Positions 60,801-64,000 of a stretch of 64,000 nucleotides of DNA are shown here, in pieces. Origin of the DNA: Gonocerus acuteangulatus (lineage: Eukaryota; Arthropoda; Insecta; Hemiptera; Coreidae). The stretch's first letter is position 1, and the number at the start of each line of letters is the position of its first letter. Both the position numbers and the translations under genes were made by a program. The notes beneath the pieces were generated by a model that did no database searches, was not told the origin of the DNA, and saw only the letters and a list, made by a program, of their open reading frames with translations. The stretch lies in the NCBI GenBank assembly GCA_946811695.1, contig OX328123.1, forward strand, positions 42,993,335-43,057,334. Reading direction: 5' to 3'.

Positions 60801-61272
60801 TTTTATACATTATGGATTTTCCTCTCATTTTTATTAATTAAATTGTTTGTAGAAATGAAATTTTGCCAAGTAAAATGTTATGTAAACCAGTTCTAATAAA
60901 ACCATTATTATACAATCGTTTGCTAGATTGGTTCAGTTCAACTAGGCCAAATGACATTGGCAGTTGGAAATAAAATAATATTTTTTTTAATGAAATAATA
61001 ATAATAAAAAAAAAGAAAACCTGTTTGGTTCCCAGAAATATTTTTATAAAATTATGCTATGCACATTTTATAAAATTCTCTTGTTTTGTAATATCTTCAT
61101 TCAGTCTATATTAGTTATTAAAATATTCACAGGAGTGAGCTGGCAAGGCTGGGCACAAAGAGGAATGTTCCTAATGTTGCAGTCAGAAGAAAAGAATTCG
61201 AAAATCGAGGCGACTGGAGGAAAACAAGGGAAAGTCGATCTTTGGATAGCACTTCTGCTTCTTCTCATCAAC
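40964..61272 (+). CDS. RhoGAP19D: RhoGAP protein of the ARHGAP21/23 (RhoGAP19D) type, seven internal exons
   Basis: Exons 40964-41197, 43326-43425, 49042-49138, 49930-50069, 53787-53867, 56098-56281 and 61133-61272 join into one frame of 325 codons plus one base, with GT and AG at every boundary and matching phases (0,1,2,1,1,2,1). The first exon is the second half of a PDZ domain. The following residues (HNPETNQRP, SLEQKEEFLR, SELARLG, VRRKEFENR, SRSLDS) have the style of the linker in this family. Known of the family: PDZ, PH and RhoGAP domains, with GTPase activation at cell junctions, Golgi or the lateral cortex. The PH and GAP domains must lie beyond the window. The symbol rests on recalled family similarity, not a search. 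Confidence 0.8.
41198..43325 (+). other. RhoGAP intron a-b
   Basis: 2.1 kb. Holds a G-run (41433-41443), A-runs near 41532-41570 and a complete family 2 Helentron-like copy (41595-42844). The rest is plain AT-rich sequence. Confidence 0.8.
41595..42844 (+). mobile_element. Helentron/DINE-like element, family 2, copy B
   Basis: Same 5' end, subterminal AGCACTTTCCTC, minisatellite units, TA run (42648-42719) and 3' hairpin with GCTAAAA as copy A at 38570. In side-by-side reading I see only a few substitutions outside the TA tract (for example CACACTAGT versus CACTCTAGT), so the two are very recent. Copies A and B bracket exon a. Confidence 0.8.
43326..43425 (+). CDS. RhoGAP19D: RhoGAP exon b: linker after PDZ
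   Basis: 100 bp, phase 0 to phase 1, after a pyrimidine-rich TTTTTTTCTAG acceptor; donor GTTTGT. Reads YFSDTAHNPETNQRP followed by a Ser/Arg-rich stretch. The join to exon a keeps the frame. Confidence 0.85.
43640..43862 (+). mobile_element. Penelope-type end fragment, fourth copy
   Basis: Only the 3' half of the core survives (CAAGCCGAAATGTCGG near 43737), but the tail matches the copies at 15302 and 29040 (AATGACCGAGCCCCGAC, then ACGGTCAACGATCTCCTCTC). The CTGANGA side is replaced by unrelated sequence. Confidence 0.5.
44858..44955 (-). repeat. SINE family A, 3' body only
   Basis: The minus strand carries CTGGCTAGAAAAGGGTGGTG, GATAACCCATCC and AATGGACGTTAAAA, matching the body at 32412. 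The tRNA-like head is missing. Confidence 0.7.
46469..46749. mobile_element. hAT-type MITE, GC-rich, perfect target duplication
   Basis: Ends CAGGTCCGCCACAT and (inverted) CAGGGCCGCCACAT are flanked on both sides by the perfect 8-bp duplication CCCATCAT (46461-46468 and 46750-46757). Inside the ends are further inverted GTCCCGGGCC and GGCCCGGGAC segments. Open frames of 62-68 codons across it are incidental. Confidence 0.92.
49042..49138 (+). CDS. RhoGAP19D: RhoGAP exon c
   Basis: 97 bp, phase 1 to 2, acceptor ATTTTTAG, donor GTATTT. Reads SESDGCRMSVDTNARR and then GSQDTHSSEDS, polar and probably disordered. Supported by phase agreement on both sides and by an open frame that ends at the donor. 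Confidence 0.75.
49210..49265. repeat. TA microsatellite
   Basis: About 27 TA units inside the RhoGAP intron, directly before the dispersed repeat. Confidence 0.95.
49327..49570 (-). repeat. Dispersed repeat, inverted copy of 8450-8690
   Basis: The minus strand matches the plus-strand copy at 8450-8690 along its length, including both GGGGTGAAAC subunits (GGGGTGAAACGGACTCCGGA and GGGGTGAAACAGGCCTCACC) and the upstream TTTTGCAAAAT segment. Class unknown. Confidence 0.65.
49930..50069 (+). CDS. RhoGAP19D: RhoGAP exon d
   Basis: 140 bp, phase 2 to 1, acceptor AAATTTCAG, donor GTATAA. Reads IRKSLEQKEEFLRSP, GSREYFMRPGKLP and a proline-rich HWPPVIPAS. The KEEFL segment resembles a conserved patch in this family's linker (recalled, not searched). 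Confidence 0.82.
50761..50868 (+). pseudogene. Possible piggyBac-type transposase N-terminal fragment
   Basis: A 35-codon frame ending at a TGA reads EQELLELLTGVSESEMEFSS and then DDDQGSDN, an acidic leader of the kind seen at the start of piggyBac-like transposases. No catalytic part follows in any frame I could read and no TTAA-flanked ends were found. Weak. Confidence 0.25.
50954..50984. repeat. 13-bp perfect hairpin
   Basis: TCAGCACAAGGGG and its exact inverse are separated by CACTT. GC-rich compared with the surrounding intron. Could be a transposon end or an isolated hairpin. Confidence 0.8.
51368..51755. repeat. Foldback pair, ~110-bp imperfect arms
   Basis: The left arm 51368-51485 (with ATTTCAAGAAACTGAATACT and ATGCTTTAGAAACAG) is inverted at 51650-51755 (with CTTCTAAAGCATTACTGTT and GGTTTCTTGAACTAATT). 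The spacer contains AAATAAAT runs. Probably a MITE; ends and duplications not resolved. Confidence 0.65.
51884..51955. repeat. Cluster of CCAATAGGTATATTGG palindromes
   Basis: The 16-base near-palindrome occurs twice, with a third half-copy and TATACCTATA between, so several alternative hairpins are possible over 70 bp. Otherwise unexplained. Confidence 0.8.
53159..53733. mobile_element. hAT-type non-autonomous element in RhoGAP intron
   Basis: Left end GGGTAATTTTTAGAACAGCC and inverted right end GGGTATTTTTTAGAACAGCC continue as ~70-bp inverted repeats (both contain CCAGTGATTTT). Flanks TTTCTTTA (53151-53158) and ATTCTTTA (53734-53741) are an 8-bp duplication with one mismatch. A TA microsatellite (53545-53598) lies inside. 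The right end is 53 bp from the acceptor of exon e. Confidence 0.8.
53787..53867 (+). CDS. RhoGAP19D: RhoGAP exon e
   Basis: 81 bp, phase 1 to 1, acceptor TATATTAG, strong donor GTAAGT. Reads TVVQNLNSPTCSTEVQ, then NNIQSPTSP. The 81 bp length allows in-frame skipping. Confidence 0.72.
53868..56097 (+). other. RhoGAP intron e-f
   Basis: 2.2 kb of AT-rich sequence; frames up to 80 codons (55292-55534, minus) have no recognisable domain. No element from elsewhere in the window was recognised. Confidence 0.75.
56098..56281 (+). CDS. RhoGAP19D: RhoGAP exon f
   Basis: 184 bp, phase 1 to 2, acceptor TTATCTGTAG, donor GTAATT. Reads FVYGGRVTNMPGVDERSRFA, then HELRLVSERARQFESG and LLADRTDLYR. Charged, probably helical second half continuing into the next exon. 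Confidence 0.85.
57598..57768 (-). repeat. tRNA-derived SINE, second family
   Basis: The minus-strand head GGTTAGCTCAGTGTTAGAGC is a good A box and D arm. A B-box-like GAGTCAAATCCTTG lies about 125 bases on, too far for an intact tRNA, and the interval holds GACCACACTATCTCCC. A polymerase III-type SINE is likely; no target duplication was found. Confidence 0.6.
57767..57815. repeat. TA microsatellite
   Basis: TA run at the head end of the adjacent SINE. Confidence 0.9.
59028..59190 (+). repeat. tRNA-derived SINE family A, diverged copy
   Basis: Head AAGGCCTGGTGGCTGTGAAT, a weak B box (GTGTTCATTTCCC), then TCCTGACTAGGAAAGGGTGG and TAACCATCC, parallel to the copy at 32412 with many substitutions. 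Confidence 0.7.
59368..60671 (-). mobile_element. Full-length mariner element, inactive
   Basis: Terminal inverted repeats of about 33 bp (59368-59400 and 60639-60671) share GTAAGGTC and AAGTTTCCGGCCTG, with a few mismatches. TA precedes the left end; the matching right-hand TA is mutated. The 1.3-kb length is standard for mariner. It sits antisense in the RhoGAP intron and encodes the broken transposase at 59459-60499. Confidence 0.88.
59459..60499 (-). pseudogene. Mariner transposase, D,D34D type (broken)
   Basis: From MFKLEYRAVIKFFCKEGLTP (helix-turn-helix region) the reading needs a frame change near 60290 and a return near 60136. It then gives ARWVPKILSAAQKQERV, the first catalytic Asp in VTGD, the second in HDNASVHTA (about 59727), and the third in SPDLAPSDF. 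I count 34 residues between the second and third Asp, the mariner spacing. Disabling changes: the two frameshifts, an in-frame TGA at 59768-59770, and a shortened segment just after VTGD. All three catalytic Asp codons persist, suggesting fairly recent death. Confidence 0.9.
61133..61272 (+). CDS. RhoGAP19D: RhoGAP exon g (last in window)
   Basis: 140 bp, phase 2 to 1, acceptor ATTCACAG, donor GTAACT. Reads SELARLGTKRNVPNVAVRRK, EFENRGDWRKTRE and SRSLDSTSASSHQ. Basic and Ser-rich. The next exon was not found before 64,000. Confidence 0.85.
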
Positions 61273-62035
61273 GTAACTATTTTTATTTATTTATTTATTT
61301 ATTTTTAATTTCTTTGTAAATACAGTAATATAACTCTTGAGATCCCTTTTTTTTTATTCTTATAATTTTATATTACTACAAATATTAAATGTTTTAGTAA
61401 TGTTCTGTTTATTAACCAAAATGAGAAATAAATAAAATAAGAGGTGAGCTGTTTTAAATTTAAGAGGGAATCAATATAAATAATTAGGAAAATTGATAAA
61501 AGATATTATAAAAAATAAAGTGGTAATGGAAAGTTTTGTATGGAAATATTATTTTCGATTAATTTAACATCAAATCATGAGCTACAAATTGGGATTGTGA
61601 CCTTCAATTATGAGCAGCCTGGTCCTCATATTGTGCTACCCCCTCAGGATTTTTTCAACATTACAATAAAAATCTTCCTCTCTCAGTCAGTGACAATATA
61701 GAGAAAATAAAGCACAAACTGATAATGTAGTAATTTATTCCATATTATCAATACGTTTCAAATTGTCAACATTAAAACAGCATTTTCAGGAACTATATTC
61801 TGAATCATCAGTTCTTAAAATCCAATCTCAAGTAAGTCTTCATAATTATTGGTAATGTAGCATATTTGTTCTTTACATCAGCAAAGTTTTTTTCTTTTCT
61901 TTTGATATACAGCTTTCAGGCTGCATATAAAGTAAAGCAATTATTTTTTTAAAGCATTTTTTAAAACAGATTAAATTAGACAAACACCAATACTTCTGAT
62001 GCCCCAGAAGGCCTCTTATCTCTCGCAAGGTCTAC
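61273..62035 (+). other. Probably RhoGAP intron after exon g
   Basis: AT-rich, starting with the GTAACT donor and TTTA repeats. No exon recognised. A stretch bounded by CATTTTCAG and GTAAGT (61790-61831) meets a stop codon in the required phase. Confidence 0.6.
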
Positions 62036-63242
62036 AGTCCAGGCAACGAATGCCTGCTGCTTAAAAACAGCTATAGGTGGAAATTTTTGGAACACAATTT
62101 TGGACTTCGTAACTTTGTTTGGGCTAGATAGGAGGTGAACATATCAAAAGTCCTCGCCCTTAGCCTTTGTGCCGGGGGGAGGGGGGGTTTAGAAGGTCCC
62201 ATTTTTCGGGTATTCACTTATATCTCGGAAACCTGGCGTCCTAGCGACATGGCCAATCTATAACAAATGAAAGCTGATTAAATATGCTACAAGTTCAATT
62301 CCATAAAGTTTTTCGAGATATCTTTAGTTTTCGAAAAATATCCACTCTTGAATGTCTGTCATTTTGGGGAAAAAACACACTTTTTGCTCTTTTTGACCGG
62401 ATAACTCCTTAACGATAAACCCAAAAAATAAATGCCTTTTATTGGGTTGTAGAGCATTACATTCCCTTATATATATAACTTTACTATTTTAATATATATA
62501 ACTTTACTATTTTATGTATTTTCCTTCAAATGTGAAAACAGTTTTAGTGTTCATCGTAATATCCGGCGACAACTGTCGACCAATGAACCTTTCAATTTCT
62601 CACCATTTCTAGTCAATTGATATTGTCCAAAATATACTCCATTATGTAAATATAGTGAGTACTGGACATATAAATAGCACAAAATATATAATTTTGGGCC
62701 CACTGACCTGTTATTCACACTCAATTAGATAAGATCTTGTCCATTATATTGACAATGGTTTTGCTAAGACCATGTGAGTGCGTTTATAACGTTTGAAAGA
62801 AAATACATAAAATAGCAAAGTAATATATATTATTGAAGCAAATGGAATGCACTACAACCCTATAAACACCATTTATTTTTTGGGTTCATTGTTGAAGAGA
62901 TATCCAGTCGAGAATAGAAAAAAGTGTGTTTTTCCCAAAATGACAGACTTTCAAGAGCCGATATTTCGAAAACTAAAGATATCTCAAAAAACTTTATTGA
63001 GTAGAACTTGTAGGAAATTTAATCAGCATTCATTTGTTATAGAATAGTCATGTCGCTAGGATGCAGGGTTTCCAAGATAAAAGTGAAAACCCGAAAAATG
63101 GGACCTTCTAAACCCCCCTCCCCCCAGTACAAAGGCTACGGGCGAGGACTTTTGATATGTTCATCTCCTATCCCAAACAAAGTTACAAAGTCAAAAATTT
63201 TGTTCCAAAAATTTCCATCTATAACTGTTCGTTGCCTGGACT
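62036..63242. mobile_element. 1.2-kb element with ~450-bp inverted arms
   Basis: The left arm 62036-62530 and right arm 62796-63242 are inverted copies over nearly their whole length, beginning AGTCCAGGCAACGAA. Both contain ACATATCAAAAGTCCTCGCC, a G-run or C-run, and GATATCTTTAGTTTTCGAAA. About 265 bp lie between them. Open frames (62847-63047, 63050-63307) are incidental. No transposase and no clear target duplication, so the class is open. Confidence 0.85.
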
Positions 63243-63299
63243 ACTATGTCTATGATTGTATCTCTTTTATGGACAAAAAACGGGTTCCCTTTGAGCGAG

Positions 63300-63640
63300 G
63301 TCAGTAAAGTGGGGCACTGTTGACACCTGGTGTTCGGCCAGGAACTTGTGGACTCGTTGCGTGTTGTGGCAAGGCGAGCTGTCATGATAGAGTTGCTAGG
63401 TAGCAGAATAGTCTTTTGTCATCCTGACAACTTTTTCAGAGTCCTGCCTGGAAATCCACGTAGTAGGCTGCGTTAACTGTCAGTTCTTGAGGGACGAATT
63501 CCTTATGGACTACATTGCTGTCAGTATTGCTGGTTGACAACTACTTGGAGCGTTGTTTGATGTGAGCCTCTTTACAGCCCTCCTTTAACCACCTCAAAAC
63601 TTGTGAGTAGGGCAGTGCAGGGTCTCCATAACCCCATTTT
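63300..63640 (-). pseudogene. Mariner-like transposase fragment
   Basis: The minus strand in shifting frames reads [18 protein letters not shown] (near 63630), HKEFVPQELTVNAAYY (near 63480) and YHDSSPCHNTQRVHKFLAEH (near 63380). The last is the second-Asp block of a mariner family different from the copy at 59368. Large parts are missing between the blocks and no ends were found. It is interrupted downstream by the long-armed element or its flank. Confidence 0.65.
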
Positions 63641-63702
63641 GTTGATCTGCTCGAGAGATTTTCTCAGTTTAGCACAATACTTACTTAAGTTGCTTGATGT
63701 AT

Positions 63703-63840
63703 TTTTAGCGCGGTTCCTCCCTCCCCCATAGGGAGGAACCCCGCTTATAAGGTTGATACAATGAAACAATCCGGAAGTGCCGACAAGAAAATTTCGCGTT
63801 TCAGAACCCCTAGAGACCGAAAATAACGGTGGTTCAAATT

Positions 63841-63923
<83 letters not shown>

Positions 63924-63924
63924 T

Positions 63925-63976
<52 letters not shown>

Positions 63977-64000
63977 CTGTTCGCTCATTTCTGGCTTCCC
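63703..64000 (-). mobile_element. Helentron/DINE-like element, family 1, copy 3 (cut by window end)
   Basis: Starts with the same 3' end as the copies at 2368 and 34679: TTTTAGCGCGGTTCC, hairpin, CCCCGCTTATAAGGTTGATA, then AATCCGGAAGTGCCGAC, a long TA microsatellite (63842-63971) and TTTGTCTGTTCGCTCATTTC. The tandem part and 5' end are beyond 64,000. The single-copy part is nearly identical to the other copies. Confidence 0.85.

Larger units (their letters stand above)
56282..61132 (+). other. RhoGAP intron f-g
   Basis: 4.9 kb. Contains a T-run (57139-57161), a SINE (57598), a TA microsatellite (57767), a SINE A copy (59028) and a complete but dead mariner (59368). Confidence 0.75.

Noticed and set aside
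61790..61831. Candidate next RhoGAP exon between CATTTTCAG and GTAAGT
   Set aside because: In the phase required after exon g it reads four codons and then TGA, so it cannot continue the frame.

Overview
The window is AT-rich, intron-rich animal DNA, most likely from an arthropod. Evidence: introns with GT..AG ends, a conserved RhoGAP/PDZ gene in many small exons, Tc1/mariner and Ty3 relics, several tRNA-derived SINE families, hAT-type MITEs with 8-bp duplications, and long TA microsatellites. I cannot place it further from sequence alone. Nothing bacterial is present.

Layout. 1-1.7 kb: 3' end of a Ty3-type LTR retrotransposon whose integrase is broken. 1.7-40.9 kb: essentially intergenic or intronic repeat territory. 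It holds two element families of Helentron/DINE-like architecture (a 5' subterminal inverted repeat matching a 3' terminal hairpin, a TA microsatellite and internal tandem repeats), foldback elements carrying hammerhead-ribozyme-like cores (CTGANGA, stem, GAAA), SINEs with clean target duplications, hAT MITEs, a perfect 45-bp-arm palindrome, a CpG-rich tandem array with NRF1-like palindromes, and a TIR element with a decayed DDE transposase.

40.96-61.27 kb (+ strand): seven consecutive coding exons of one gene, joined in a consistent reading frame (325 codons). They start in the second half of a PDZ domain that resembles ARHGAP21/23 (Drosophila RhoGAP19D) and continue into the low-complexity linker that precedes PH and RhoGAP domains in that family. 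The exon with the start of the PDZ and all exons after 61,272 were not found here, so the gene is partial on both sides. Its introns (0.8-5.6 kb) are loaded with the same repeats as the left half, plus a complete but dead mariner (59.37-60.67 kb) in antisense orientation.

61.3-64 kb: downstream sequence, probably the next intron, with a 1.2-kb element made mostly of ~450-bp inverted arms, a mariner fragment, and the start of a third copy of Helentron-like family 1 cut by the window end.

The only host gene supported is the RhoGAP gene. The most notable material is the set of foldback elements with ribozyme-like cores and the two element families that share a 5'-repeat/3'-hairpin design.
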